DNA of 64,000 bases. Source: Eledone cirrhosa. Lineage: Eukaryota; Mollusca; Cephalopoda; Octopoda; Eledonidae. Both the position numbers and the translations under genes were made by a program. The first letter of the stretch is position 1. Each line of letters begins with the position of its first letter. Location: positions 202,578,224 through 202,642,223 of the forward strand of contig OZ024740.1 in the NCBI GenBank assembly GCA_964016885.1. The letters are read 5' to 3'. Positions 30,925 to 42,519 of this stretch are shown here, piece after piece. The notes beneath the pieces were generated by a model. The model searched no databases, had not been told where the DNA came from, and worked only from the letters and a program-made list of their open reading frames with translations.

Positions 30925-31560
30925 TTCAACATACACACACTCTTTCATACATACACACACACTTGCTCACGCACACACTTTTTCACACACACACACACAT
31001 GCTCTCACACATACACCTGTGCTCTCACACACACTTCCTCCTACTTTCTCTCTTTCTTTTCTTACTCCTCTTTCTCTTATACTCGCCTCACTTCTTTCTC
31101 TCTCACACACACACCTTCACACATACACACTCACACACATACACACTCACACACATTCTCTCTTGCTTACACTTTCTCCAATCTTCTCTCTCTCTCAAAC
31201 TCTTTTCTCACTCCTCTCTCTTTCTTTTACACACACACACACACACGTCTCTCACACACACAGTCTCTCTCACACACCCTCACATTTACACACTCACACA
31301 CACACCATCTCACACACACACACCTTTACATATACACTCTCTCTCATACACACACCATCTCACATATTCATGCTCTCTCTCCTCTATGATCCTCACAGTT
31401 TCCCCTTTACTCTCTCTCTCTTTCTCTCTCACACACAAATGCACATTCATTTTCTCTCCCTTATTTTCTTTATATCTACACCCTTCTTTTACTGTCTCTC
31501 ATTCACTCTCTAATTCAACCTCTCCACCCCTCCATCAGCCTCTCTCTACACCTTCTCTTC
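30925..31560. repeat. CA- and CT-rich low-complexity tract
   Basis: Mixed (CA)n and (CT)n with thymine-rich linkers. Three overlapping long plus-strand frames read Thr/His/Ser/Leu mixtures and are artefacts. Confidence 0.85.
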
Positions 31561-31684
31561 CTCTCCCATCTTTCTTCACTTTACTCCTATAGATCACATG
31601 ATCCTATCATCATATGTTATAGCTTCTAGTTTTACACTGTTCTATTATGGTACCTATTTTAAAATATTTTCTCTTTCTCTCTAT

Positions 31685-32255
31685 TTTATGTCTATTTTCC
31701 CTGCTTACATGGGTTAGACAGGTTGTCATGTTCTGAGGCTAAACATGTCAGGTGACTGCACCTTGCTCATACCTTCCATTCTGACATGGTTTCTATGGCT
31801 GATATCCTTTCTAACACCAACCACTTCACATGTACCACCACTACCACCTGATTGGGTGGACTCAGTGTTGGATTTAGACATTGGGGGCCCGGGGCACTTC
31901 AGGTTTGGTGGACCCCTCATACACAAAATATTAGAATACACAGCAAATCCCCAATTTTACATATCAAAGTTAGCTTGGTGGAAGCAATTGGAATTGAAAA
32001 GTTATACATACAGGTATTAACTTTTAAAATGTTAACCATCCTAAAACTAAACAACCCAGTTGATGGTACAAATAAATTGCTATGGCCGTCGCTGGTGGGG
32101 GCGCCCCACTGCTGGGGGCCTGGGGCAATTGCCCCTTTTGCCCTACGTTAAATCCAGCCCTGTGTGGACTGGGTGTTTTTTTTATCATAGTGTCAGCACT
32201 ACCACTTTACAGAGTGGACTGGGTAGATTTTATTGTGGCACCAGCAGGAGAGTAT
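31685..32255 (-). mobile_element. LINE-1R/SINE-A type tail relic split by hAT-like MITE
   Basis: Left part: TTTTCCCTGCTTACATGGGT, GGCTGATATCCTTTCTAACA. Right part resumes with GTGGACTGGGTGTTTTTTTT and AGAGTGGACTGGGTAGATTT, inverted tail units like those at 41865. The MITE at 31863 sits between. Confidence 0.65.
31863..32162 (+). mobile_element. hAT-like MITE with 8-bp duplication
   Basis: About 300 bp with imperfect terminal inverted repeats CAGTGTTGGATTTAGACATT and (reverse of the right end) CAGGGCTGGATTTAACGTAG. Flanks are GGTGGACT and TGTGGACT, an 8-bp duplication with one mismatch; 8-bp duplications and CAG-starting ends are typical of hAT elements. No transposase, so non-autonomous. A truncated relative is at 3965. 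Confidence 0.82.
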
Positions 32256-32639
32256 GTTTTTAGTTGCAGTGATGGTGTTGAAGGGAATGGCTTAGTGAGC
32301 AACATTTGGCAGTGCATTGTTGGTTCAGTCATCTTTCTATACTGGCATGAACTGGGTGGGGGATGAGGGTAGGCTAGGTTGGGGATTAAACAGTGAGAGT
32401 GGGGATAGAGTGGTGTTTATTTGCAGCAGTGGAAGGGTTTGGGACTTGAATGTTGTTACATTTCTCTGTCTCTTTACTGTTATTCTCCTCATGTTTGTTG
32501 TATCCTACTTGTGTGGAAAGGCCAATCCCCTATACTCCACCATATCCGTGGTGAGCTGGATCCTGTGTCATCTTCTTTGTGAGGTCAGCCTTCACCGCAA
32601 ACCATATTTTCCTACTTCAGCAGTTTCCATCAACTTGGA
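32256..32639. other. Unassigned sequence
   Basis: A plus-strand frame of about 108 codons (32317-32643) with a hydrophobic middle is present, but it has no recognisable domain and spans repeat-flanking sequence, so it is not called as a gene. Confidence 0.35.
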
Positions 32640-32858
32640 GTGATTAGCCTTGTAACTGCTCTTTAGCTCTCTTATCCCCCCCCCCACTTCTCTCTCTCAA
32701 CCTTGTAACTCCTATCTCACTCATGATTAACCTTGTAACTACTCTCTCTCTCTCTCTTTCCCCTCCTCTCTCTCCCATCATTAACCTTGTAACTACTCTC
32801 TCTCTCTTTCCCCTCCTCTCTCTCCCTCTCTCACACTCTCATCATTAATCTTGTAACT

Positions 32859-32904
<46 letters not shown>

Positions 32905-33054
32905 TCTCTCACACTCTCATCATTAATCTTATAACTGCTCTCTCTCTCTCTCTCTCTCTTCCTCTCTCACACTCTCATCATTAACCTTGTAACTGCTCTC
33001 TCTCTCTCTCTCTCTCTCTTCCTCTCTCACACTCTCATCATTAATCTTGTAACT

Positions 33055-33096
<42 letters not shown>

Positions 33097-33188
33097 TCTC
33101 TCACACTCTCATCATTAATCTTGTAACTGCTCTCTCTCTCTCTCTCTCTCTCTTCCTCTCTCACACTCTCATCATTAATCTTGTAACT

Positions 33189-33224
<36 letters not shown>

Positions 33225-33320
33225 TCTCTCACACTCTCATCATTAATCTTGTAACTGCTCTCTCTCTCTCTCTCTCTCTCCCTCTTCCTCTCTCACACTC
33301 TCATCATTAACCTTGTAACT

Positions 33321-33362
<42 letters not shown>

Positions 33363-33991
33363 TCTCATCATTAACCTTGTAACTGCTCTCTCTCTCTCTC
33401 TCTTCCTCTCTCACACTCTCATCATTAACCTTGTAACTGCTCTCTCTCTCTCTCTCTCTTCCTCTCTCACACTCTCATCATTAACCTTGTAACTGCTCTC
33501 TCTCTCTCTCTCTTCCTCTCTCACACTCTCATCATTAATCTTATAACTGCTCTTTCTCTCTCTCTCTCTCTTCCTCTCTCACACTCTCATCATTAACCTT
33601 GTAACTGCTCTCTCTCTCTCTCTCTCTCTCTTCCTCTCTCACACTCTCATCATTAACCTTGTAACTGCTCTCTCTCTCTCTCTCTCTCTTCCTCTCTCAC
33701 ACTCTCATCATTAATCTTATAACTGCTCTCTCTCTCTCTCTCTTCCTCTCTCTCTTCCTCTCTCTCTTCCTCTCTCTCTTCCTCTCTCACACTCTCATCA
33801 TTAATCTTATAACTGCTCTCTCTCTCTCTCTCTCTTCCTCTCTCACACACTCATCATTAACCTTGTAACTGCTCTCTCTCTCTCTCTCTTCCTCTCTCAC
33901 ACTCTCATCATTAACCTTGTAACTGCTCTCTCTCTCTCTCTCTTCCTCTCTCTCTTCCTCTCTCACACTCTCATCATTAATCTTATAACTG

Positions 33992-34022
<31 letters not shown>

Positions 34023-34457
34023 TCTCTCACACTCTCATCATTAACCTTGTAACTGCTCTCTCTCTCTCTCTCTCTCCTCTCTCACACACTCATCATTAAC
34101 CTTGTAACTGCTCTCTCTCTCTCTCTCTCTCTTCCTCTCTCTCTTCCTCTCTCACACTCTCATCATTAATCTTATAACTGCTCTCTCTCTCTCTCTCTTC
34201 CTCTCTCACACTCTCATCATTAACCTTGTAACTGCTCTCTCTCTCTCTCTCTTCCTCTCTCACACACTCATCATTAACCTTGTAACTGCTCTCTCTCTCT
34301 CTCTTCCTCTCTCTCTTCCTCTCTCACACTCTCATCATTAATCTTATAACTGCTCTCTCTCTCTCTTCCTCTCTCACACACTCATCATTAACCTTGTAAC
34401 TGCTCTCTCTCTCTCTCTCTCTTCCTCTCTCACACTCTCATCATTAATCTTGTAACT

Positions 34458-34491
<34 letters not shown>

Positions 34492-34637
34492 TCTCTCACA
34501 CTCATCATTAACCTTGTAACTGCTCTCTCTCTCTCTCTCTCTCTCTTCCTCTCTCACACTCTCATCATTAATCTTATAACTGCTCTCTCTCTCTCTCTCT
34601 CTCCCTCTCTCACACTCTCATCATTAATCTTGTAACT

Positions 34638-34701
<64 letters not shown>

Positions 34702-35583
34702 TCTCACACTCTCATCATTAACCTTGTAACTGCTCTCTCTCTCTCTCTCTCTCTCTCTTCCTCTCTCACACTCTCATCATTAATCTTGTAACTGCTCTCT
34801 CTCTCTCTCTTCCTCTCTCACACTCTCATCATTAATCTTATAACTGCTCTCTCTCTCTCTCTCTCTCTCTTCCTCTCTCACACTCTCATCATTAATCTTA
34901 TAACTGCTCTCTCTCTCTCTCTCTTCCTCTCTCACACACTCATCATTAACCTTGTAACTGCTCTCTCTCTCTCTCTCTTCCTCTCTCACACACTCATCAT
35001 TAACCTTGTAACTGCTCTCTCTCTCTCTCTTCCTCTCTCACACTCTCATCATTAACCTTGTAACTGCTCTCTCTCTCTCTCTCACACTCTCATCATTAAC
35101 CTTGTAACTGCTCTCTCTCTCTCTCTCACTCTCTTCCTCTCTCACACTCTCATCATTAATCTTATAACTGCTCTCTCTCTCTCTCTCTCTCTTCCTCTCT
35201 CACACTCTCATCATTAATCTTATAACTGCTCTCTCTCTCTCTCTTCCTCTCTCACACTCTCATCATTAATCTTATAACTGCTCTCTCTCTCTCTCTCTCT
35301 TCCTCTCTCACACTCTCATCATTAATCTTATAACTGCTCTCTCTCTCTCTCTCTTCCTCTCTCACACACTCATCATTAATCTTATAACTGCTCTCTCTCT
35401 CTCTCTCTCTTCCTCTCTCACACACTCATCATTAACCTTGTAACTGCTCTCTCTCTCTCTCTCTCTCTTCCTCTCTCACACACTCATCATTAACCTTGTA
35501 ACTGCTCTCTCTCTCCCCCTCATCTCTCTCCCCCCTCATCTCTCTCTCTCCTCCTCACTCACACTTTCATTAACCTTGTAACT

Positions 35584-35631
<48 letters not shown>

Positions 35632-35632
35632 G
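32640..35632. repeat. CT-rich satellite, 3 kb
   Basis: About fifty units. Each has a conserved core CATCATTAAYCTTRTAACTG followed by (CT)n of variable length, TTCCTCTCTCACACTCT and the next core. Core variants (CCTTG, TCTTG, TCTTA) alternate. Unit length is about 45-75 bp. Reverse-strand Arg/Glu/Ser frames are artefacts. Confidence 0.96.
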
Positions 35633-35940
35633 ATTAACCTTCATCAGTTTAAATGAAACCTGTTAATTATTTGCCTACCCACCCACACTTTAACCTCATT
35701 CTCACTAAACCACAACAGTCTCATTTATCACCTTCATATGTTTTGTGATTATATATATATTGTAGCAGCCTCTTATTGGGATGATATAGTTGGGTGAAAC
35801 CTCTTCAGTTAAGCAAATATAGAGATTGGAACCCTCTAATTCTGATAACAATAACCAATTGATAACATTATTTGTATTACAAGTGGCTTCTGGCACACCC
35901 ATCCATTCACATGGATGCATGCATATGTATACACAGACAT
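35633..35940. other. Unassigned sequence
   Basis: Ordinary AT-rich sequence after the satellite. No family recognised. Confidence 0.35.
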
Positions 35941-36102
35941 ATAATTGTTTCTACTTTTGGCACAAGGCCAGCAATTACCCCAGTAGATTACTGGTACTTT
36001 ATTTTATCGTCCGTAAGGATGAAAGGTTTGAACTCAGATCATAAAGGGATGTAACTCTTTGCTACAAAGCATGGCATCCGACCCTCTACCGATACTGCTG
36101 GA
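35941..36102 (-). mobile_element. SINE-B1 copy with small internal deletion
   Basis: ATTGTTTCTACTTTTGGCAC to CGACCCTCTACCGATACTGC. About 22 bp (AAAGTTAACCTCGGCGGGA region) are missing between GATGAAAGG and TTTGAACTCAG. Confidence 0.85.
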
Positions 36103-36544
36103 AGCTAGTTATAAACGTTGCTGGAGCATACCTTCCTAGGTATGTATATGACACATCTAGTGGATAAGACCATCAAATATAAAAAAGGGAATTATTTACC
36201 AACCGCATGTCCGAACATCTCCAATTTAAAAGCGTGAACAACTTTAGAGATAGTCAGGAAGAATTTTTAAACTTATGGAAGACTAAACACACAAATTAAA
36301 ATTTAATAGTAATAAATATACTGTGTAGTAATTAGTTTGACTCTTAAAACCTAATACACATATATAGACTCAAATACACGTTATAGGAATAAAATTAGAG
36401 CTTATAAATTTAGTAATACTTATCAATTGAAGTAAAAACCAAATTTAATACTAACAATATAGTATATTTAAGAAACACAATATAAAAATTATGGCAGCTT
36501 AATTTAGTAATAATGTTTAAATCAGTCTCTAAGTCTAAAGTCAG
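36103..36544. other. AT-rich sequence
   Basis: Strongly AT-rich with many TAATA runs. No family recognised. Confidence 0.35.
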
Positions 36545-36812
36545 TCTCGAGCCTGGAAGCTCATCAGGCTGGTGCTTATCCCGGTTTCTGTGGCGTGAAA
36601 TGACTGAGAGTACAAGACTACCCCCTGAACAGGACGCCAGCCCATTGCAGGGTTAAACCCCCAGCTATTGCTGGTACTCATTCTTTTTTCAGTTGAGCAA
36701 TGTGAATGAAGTGTTTTGCCCAAGAACATAACATGTAACCCAACTGAGGAATCGAACCCACAACATTATGATCGTAAGTTTAACACCCTTACCACTGGGT
36801 CACGTGTGTGCA
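36545..36812 (-). mobile_element. tRNA-headed SINE, unnamed family
   Basis: The right side is an inverted head (CACCCTTACCACTGGGTCAC, GAATCGAACCCACAAC); the left side contains GTTTTGCCCAAGAACA and TTTCAGTTGAGCAATGTGA. The 3' body (GCAGGGTTAAACCCCCAGC) is unlike the other SINEs here. Confidence 0.6.
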
Positions 36813-37059
36813 CATATCAATCAGCAGGAGGATTTTTAAATATTAAGAAACTATTCGCCTAAAAACAGTATTTATAGAAGTGAAAAGAATCATTTATAGA
36901 ATAAAGTTATGAGTGTACATTAAGCAAAACATGTTCAGCTACATATATTACATATATCTATTCATACAAATATGTACACTCATATATAAATACATATACA
37001 CTGACACAGAATCCTATAGAGAAGAAACTTTGAGGCTGTGAGGGAGCCTCTCATGCAAT
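36813..37059. other. AT-rich sequence
   Basis: No feature recognised. Confidence 0.3.
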
Positions 37060-37345
37060 CAGGCAGTTCTTCAGCAGCTGCCCATCGGTACTGGCATCCA
37101 GGGACTCCAGGCACCTCATTGTCAAGCTTGACATGAGGAATGCCTTTAACTCTTTACGCCAGGATCATCTGCTTGAGGCCTGCCTCAGCCGAGCCCCTTC
37201 TGCCTACCTGCTGGCCTACCTGTCATATGGAGCCCCGAGCATGCTCCTAGCTGCTGATATGGTCATACCCTCGGCTACTGGGATCCAACAGGGCGACCCT
37301 TTGGGACGCCTCCTGTTTGCCCTTGGTATTGACCACATCATGTAC
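37060..37345 (+). pseudogene. RT fragment from a different LINE clade
   Basis: The plus frame has VKLDMRNAFNSLRQDHLLEA (RT motif A, NAFN type), SYGAPSMLLA and GIQQGDPLGRLLFALGI (motif B, QQGDPLG). The catalytic box is absent because the fragment ends at IDHIM and continues into unrelated AT-rich sequence. About 95 codons, clearly GC-richer than its surroundings. Motif wording differs from LINE-1R, so it is a separate clade that I cannot name with confidence. Confidence 0.75.
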
Positions 37346-37636
37346 ACACACATTTATACCTCCACACATTTAAAAAAAATTCTCCTGACTATATTTAAAT
37401 TGGAGACTATGGAGACTATATTTAAAGTTGTTTATATTTTCAAATTGGAGATGTTCAGACAAGCAGTTGGTAAACAATTATCATTTTTGTATTATTTAAT
37501 GATTCTGAGGAATTCAGTACAGAGGAATAAAATGGTTCTCCCTTCTGTAGTGGAAAGAAATGTTCGTAAATCTATTAAATAATGTAATTAAATCCTGGTT
37601 ATTTTTATTTATTTATCATATATATATATATATATA
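37346..37636. other. AT-rich sequence
   Basis: Contains a short direct repeat (TATATTTAAATTGGAGA / TATATTTAAAG) and a (TA)n tract at its end. Confidence 0.35.
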
Positions 37637-37992
37637 TAGTGTGTGCCCCTGGCATTCGCAGTCCCAGCACTTGTGGTCCTGGTTACTCACAGAATTTTCC
37701 TTAGTAACTAACTAATAATTGTTTGTGGAAACCAACACATATTCGCGGAATTGTAAAAAATATTTTCTGTGATTTTTCTTAATCTTTTTTTTTTGTGTGG
37801 AAATATATATTTTCTCATGCTTTTTAATACTAAATTATAAATAGCAATATACCATATTTGCCGGCTTATATTTTACATTATGTTTTGATGTTTGTAGGCA
37901 TTTTTATGGACCATGTCCAATATTCGCGATTTTTCACTATTCAAGGGTGCTCTAGGAACGTAACCCCAATGAATACCAGAAGACAACTGTAT
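37637..37992. mobile_element. Possible Tigger/pogo-like MITE
   Basis: The left end TAGTGTGTGCCCCTGGCATT and the reverse of the right end, TACAGTTGTCTTCTGGTATT, are imperfect inverted repeats with TA at both edges. Phrases such as GGAACGTAACCCCAATGAAT and ATTCGCGATTTTTCACTATT resemble termini of Tigger-type elements. Identification is tentative. Confidence 0.5.
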
Positions 37993-37993
37993 A

Positions 37994-38003
<10 letters not shown>

Positions 38004-38049
<46 letters not shown>

Positions 38050-38052
38050 TTT
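38004..38052. repeat. (TA)n/(CA)n microsatellite
   Basis: Simple repeats following the Tigger-like element. Confidence 0.9.
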
Positions 38053-38089
38053 TAGTCGCAAGACATTCGTCAACCTGACGCTATGGTAT

Positions 38090-38165
38090 AAACGAAAGTG
38101 CCACGCGGTGAGACTCAACCCAAAACCACATGCTTGCTAAGTAACTCCTTAACCATACTGCCATA
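38090..38165 (-). mobile_element. SINE-D 5' fragment
   Basis: Inverted: GTGCCACGCGGTGAGACTCA, ACCACATGCTTGCTAAGTAA and CCTTAACCATACTGCCAT match the tRNA-like head of SINE-D. Confidence 0.65.
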
Positions 38166-38185
38166 TCTTCAAGATTAACTGGAAC

Positions 38186-38440
38186 TTAGAAATGTGTATT
38201 TCATTAGCATATTTTTGATGTAAACACTGCTTATGATTTCCAAATAATTTTGAGCATAATCAAGAATTTGGAGATATTTGATATAACTAACCTTCCCTAA
38301 GATGATGTTTAGAGCATAACTTAACAACAAAGATTCTTTCATAGAATTATGGTGGAAGGTTTTTAGATAAATATAAACACTTTTAAATAAACAACTTTGG
38401 GCAGTTTCAGGCAGTTTAGTATCAAAAGGGTTAAACATAT
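38186..38440 (+). mobile_element. MITE-A copy
   Basis: CAAATAATTTTGAGCATAAT, AGATAAATATAAACACTTTT and a good 3' end TTTAGTATCAAAAGGGTTAA. A second AAAGGGTTAA lies 18 bp on, possibly a nested end. Confidence 0.75.
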
Positions 38441-38584
38441 GAAAGGGTTAATTTGACAATTGCCTGTCAAATCAGAACTGATATCTTCAACAAAAGTCAG
38501 TGACTTGCCAAACAATATGTCAAATCTGTTGTTTAACACACACACACATACGCACGCATGCACGCCTGCGCGCGCGCACACACA

Positions 38585-38698
38585 CAGGGTGTCCCAAAAA
38601 ATGTATGCACACTTTGATTGCATAGGCAATATTTGATTGTATAGGCAATATTTATTAGACTGCTGTTGATGTGTGTATACATTTTTTGAGACACCCTG
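38585..38698. mobile_element. Mariner-like MITE, 114 bp
   Basis: Ends CAGGGTGTCCCAAAAAATGT and (right) ACATTTTTTGAGACACCCTG are inverted repeats of more than 25 bp. TA follows on the right, CA precedes on the left. A central direct repeat (TTGCATAGGCAATATTTG / TTGTATAGGCAATATTTA) has formed inside. A shorter relative is at 60435. CAGGGTGTCCC-like ends with a TA target are typical of Tc1/mariner elements. Confidence 0.78.
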
Positions 38699-38923
38699 TA
38701 TATATATGTTATAGGAATTCCCTTTTAAATTGCTCATAAGTTTTCTCTTATTTTAATTTTATGTTTTTCTACTGTTTACTCTGCATATTCAGTTTAGATA
38801 CACTGCATCCCCATACATCATTAGAAATGACTAAAAGGGTTGGTTCCAAGAAGGGCATTTGGTTATAAACATTATCTTATACATGATGAGTATGAAGCCT
38901 GTTATATGGCCTACAAGCCTTGT
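38699..38923. other. Unassigned sequence
   Basis: Contains TTGGTTCCAAGAAGGGCATT, possibly a remnant of the retroposon tail. Confidence 0.3.
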
Positions 38924-39144
38924 CTAACCCCTTAGCATTTAAACTGGCTTTTTTCACCTCTAAACTGGAATCTTTTAACTTCTTTCTGTTCAAACCAACT
39001 GTAACCAGCTGCTCATACTGACTTTAAGGTATTATTCTCAAAATAATATCATCAAAATTTCATAGCTTCAATATTATGTGAGTAAAGCCTTTACTGCAAA
39101 AATACAATAGTAAACATAGAGTAGTGTAAATGCTAAAGGGTTAA
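38924..39144 (+). mobile_element. MITE-B copy
   Basis: CTAACCCCTTAGCATTTAAA to AATGCTAAAGGGTTAA. The left TTAA is mutated to CTAA. The interior matches the family. Confidence 0.8.
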
Positions 39145-40290
39145 CAAGGAAAAAGGCTTGAAAATGCTTGCGTATGTTGTTATTGTTTAGTCTGGTGGGG
39201 GAAAGGAGGAAGGCAACCTTAAACTGGAGACCTGGTGTGAATGTTTTCAACATAGTGGGCTCTGCTAAAGATATCCATGGGCCAGAGGGTTGTATGAAAT
39301 TGGGCAATACATGGTCTTCCACCAAAGTAGACCTCAGTGAGATTTGAACTCAGAACACAATGAGTTTGAACAAATACTACCATAAGATATCTTGTCTGAT
39401 GTTCTACTAATTCACCACATTGGACTAGTACTTATTTTACCAACTGCAGTAAAATCAAAGATAAACTTAACCATGGCAGTATCTGAACTTGAAACACAGA
39501 GAATCAGAACAGCCCCAGAAGGTATTTCATCCTACACTCTAACACTCTACCACTTCACCATAGTTGTTTGTTTTTAAATATTTTGTCAAGTGGTTTATTT
39601 GGAATTCATTATAATACAGTCATATATGTCTGAAGGAATAAAACAAATACTTTGTTTTATGTATAAAGTACTCCATCCATTTTCCAGTTATTGCTGTGTT
39701 TTTATGTTTTTTTTTTCTTTTCATGCTGATGTTAATACTTAACTCTCAACATCCTGTACCACATGAACCCGCACTAGCAAGGCATTATTGAACAGTTTAA
39801 AGCAATGTTGAGACTGCATTACATTCAAAATTGAAGTCTTTCAAATGACTGAAAATTTTCACAGCGATCCCTCCACTAGTACAATACTATAAACAGTTGT
39901 TGATTATTTTCTCTCAGGTATCGCTGGAACAAGAGGACAATGTTAGTCATCTAACTCATGGTGTTTATGAGGCTGTTTGCTTGCAAACAAACCGAATATT
40001 AATAATATTATTATTATTCACTCACGAATACATATAGATATATATTTGAAAGAGTATATGCTCCGAAATCAATAGACGTGTCCGAGGAACCTGCGAGTCT
40101 AGAGTCAGGTCGATCCACACACAGATTGCACCTCGAGCTGTTTGCCAGGGAAACAATTGTAACACACAATAAATTGAGTTCCAATGCATCACTGATTTTT
40201 CGTTTTCCATTCTATCATACTCTGCTCCGTAGGTGCATAGAGTGCTCAACCGGCATACCACCTATGGAAGCATCTTAGCTACCATTAGAC
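39145..40290. other. No clear element
   Basis: 39335-39565 holds two decayed SINE-like segments (GATTTGAACTCAGAACACAA inverted head; GGACTAGTACTTATTTTACC). The rest is AT-rich and unassigned. Short open frames near 40022-40278 have no recognisable features. Confidence 0.35.
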
Positions 40291-40345
40291 ATATATATAT
40301 ATATATTTACACACACACACACACATATATATATACATACATACT
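40291..40345. repeat. (TA)n/(AC)n microsatellite
   Basis: Simple dinucleotide blocks. Confidence 0.9.
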
Positions 40346-40719
40346 GTATATATTCATGTACGAGTCACACCTCCATTTTATATACATTTACAATGTACCT
40401 TATATTTTAAACTGAGTTTTTATAGGTGTATAGATAGGTCATATGCTAGCTTTTCATGTCATATTTTCATGCAAAATACACTAGAACTTATGTTAATCCA
40501 TGGAGATAACTTTCTACTAATATATTTAGGAATGTTACTGTATTAACTAGTTAGCATAGTCATGAACCAACTATGTATGAAGCTCTCATGCTTCAGTAAA
40601 TCTTGACTAACATTTTATTTACCAATCCAAACATAGTAGCTTCAGAGAGAATACACTTAACTTTCTTCTGGTCACACCACCTCCTCATGATGACTAAGCT
40701 GTATATGTCACTACTTGTT
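40346..40719. other. AT-rich sequence
   Basis: No family recognised. Confidence 0.3.
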
Positions 40720-40850
40720 AACCCTTTCACTACCATATTTCTAATAAAAATACATTTCCTTACAATTTTCAAATAATTTTGAATAATCAAGAATTTAGAT
40801 AGATTTAATAAAATATCATTAGCTTGATAATGAGAAAACTAGATATGTCT
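40720..40850 (+). mobile_element. MITE-A 5' fragment
   Basis: TTAACCCTTTCACTACCATA start, TTTCTAATAAAAATACATTT, then AATAATCAAGAATTTAGATA. Truncated in the middle of the family sequence. Confidence 0.72.
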
Positions 40851-41034
40851 TATGTAATATAAATGAAATAATTGTTACACTGAAATGTATATGGTAAGTG
40901 TATGTATATATGGCTATCTACCTATTTATCATAAAATCACTTAACCTTTAACTCTACAAAATACTTCAGCAATGTTGGTATAGTCACTGCCTCCGTCTCT
41001 CTTGCTCCCCTCATCTCTTACTATTATAAGCAAA

Positions 41035-41090
41035 CGGGGGGGGGGGTCCACGTGCCGGCCGGCGTGCAGCCCTGGCGGACAGAATAGAGA
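41035..41090. other. G run and GC-rich patch
   Basis: A run of 12-13 G followed by GTCCACGTGCCGGCCGGCGT. CpG-rich against an AT-rich background; origin unknown. Confidence 0.5.
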
Positions 41091-41214
41091 AGGTGTTTCT
41101 CTGAAGGATAGTGGAAGAGATGTGTTGGAAGAATCATTCCAGCTCATGAGGTTAACACCTGCAGGTAGCCAACTCTTTGCTGATGATGGTGAGTGAGTTG
41201 GATGGTAATGATTG

Positions 41215-41335
41215 GAATAAAAGTTTTTACATAGAATTATGATGGGAAGTTTTTAGATAAATATAAACACTTTAAAACAAACAATTGTGGAACCTGGGAC
41301 AGTTTCAGGCAGTTTGGTATCAGAAATGTTAAACT
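41215..41335 (+). mobile_element. MITE-A 3' fragment
   Basis: TTTTTACATAGAATTATGAT, AGATAAATATAAACACTTTA and TCAGGCAGTTTGGTATCAGA. It could be the other half of the fragment at 40720, with about 365 bp of other sequence between. Confidence 0.68.
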
Positions 41336-41461
41336 ATATGATCAGGCTAAAGCTTTGCCCCACTCCATATTACATATACACATACACATACAATAAGCCA
41401 ATAGATGAAAAATGAACTGCTAAGCTATGGGACATAACCAAACATCCCCACTTGCTTTAAA

Positions 41462-41556
41462 TAATTGTTTCTATTTTTGGTACAAGGCCAGCAATTATTC
41501 CAGTGTATTACTGGTACTTTATTTTATCGACCCCGTAAGGATGAAAGGCAAAAGTG
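41462..41556 (-). mobile_element. SINE-B1 3' half
   Basis: ATTGTTTCTATTTTTGGTAC to CGTAAGGATGAAAGGCAAA; the tRNA-like head is missing. Confidence 0.85.
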
Positions 41557-41606
41557 TAAAGATTATAGAGAGACAAACATACATACACATACATAAATGT
41601 GTGTAT

Positions 41607-41611
<5 letters not shown>

Positions 41612-41656
<45 letters not shown>

Positions 41657-41739
41657 AATATGTTAATCCCTACTGTAGCGCCAAGCGGTTTCATCATCAT
41701 TTTTAAGTCCACTGTTCCATGCTTGCATCAGTGTGTGCG

Positions 41740-41772
<33 letters not shown>
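41612..41772. repeat. (TA)n tracts around a tail fragment
   Basis: (TA)n/(CA)n at 41612-41660 and (TA)n at 41743-41770. Between them 41690-41735 (TCATCATCATTTTTAAGTCC, GTTCCATGCTTGCATCA) is an inverted end of the LINE-1R type tail. Confidence 0.75.
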
Positions 41773-41774
<2 letters not shown>

Positions 41775-42225
41775 GTCCAATCCACTATGTCAGCATGGAA
41801 AAATAAAAAGCACACTGTTGAACCTGTAAGCTGGTATTGTTGATGCCATGATTACATACACTCAGTTCACCCTATAAGGTGGTAGTGATGGTGTCACAAA
41901 AAAAGCACCCATTCCACTCTGTAAGGTGGTAGTGCATTTGCCATGATAAAAAACCACCCAGTCACTCTGTAATGTGGTAACGTTGGTGTAACAATAAAAA
42001 TCACCCAGTCCACCCCCATAAGGTGGTAGTGCTGGTGCCATGATAAAATGATGCTTCCATTACATGCTCTAAAGTGGTTGTCATTAGAAAGGTCATCCCA
42101 GCCTAATATGGAATGTAACGAGTAGACATTGCCACCTGAGTACGTGACTGACAACCTGTCTAACCCATACAAGCATGGAACATAGACGTTAAACGACAAC
42201 GATGATGGTGATGATGATATGTGGC
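41775..42225 (+). repeat. Old LINE-1R type tail with tandem internal units
   Basis: Four diverged units of about 48-50 bp (AAGGTGGTAGTG...CACCCAGTCCAC) precede AAGGTCATCCCAGCCTAATA, CAAGCATGGAACATAGACGT and a GATGATGGTGATGATGAT end. It shows that expansion of the internal unit is not unique to the array at 55 kb. Confidence 0.7.
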
Positions 42226-42519
42226 TTCCAATATAAATATAATGTACCATGCTGGTTAACCAATAGATCCTGAATTCTATATTTTCCTTCACCAAATACT
42301 TCCACTCCTCCTCATTTCTGTCTGTGTGTCTGTTTACACTCAATATGTCGCCATTATTCCATAAGTACACACTTTAACATATAAATTAAAGTAGGATGTG
42401 TATAATAGCAGAAACCTTGAAATGAAATTATCACAGTATATATCTTATATATTTTTCTCTGGAGGTCATATGCTTTCTTCCACTTAACTAAACAATGCAT
42501 GGGCTGTATTGTAATACAT
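42226..42519. other. AT-rich sequence
   Basis: No feature recognised. Confidence 0.3.

Noticed and set aside
30835..30925. Exon-like stretch after a CATCACAG-like acceptor (VESRCYTQLEQQF frame)
   Set aside because: No donor follows before the CA repeats, and there is no recognisable homology.
32317..32643. 108-codon ORF with hydrophobic segment
   Set aside because: No recognisable domain; it overlaps the edge of the CT satellite and decayed tail sequence.
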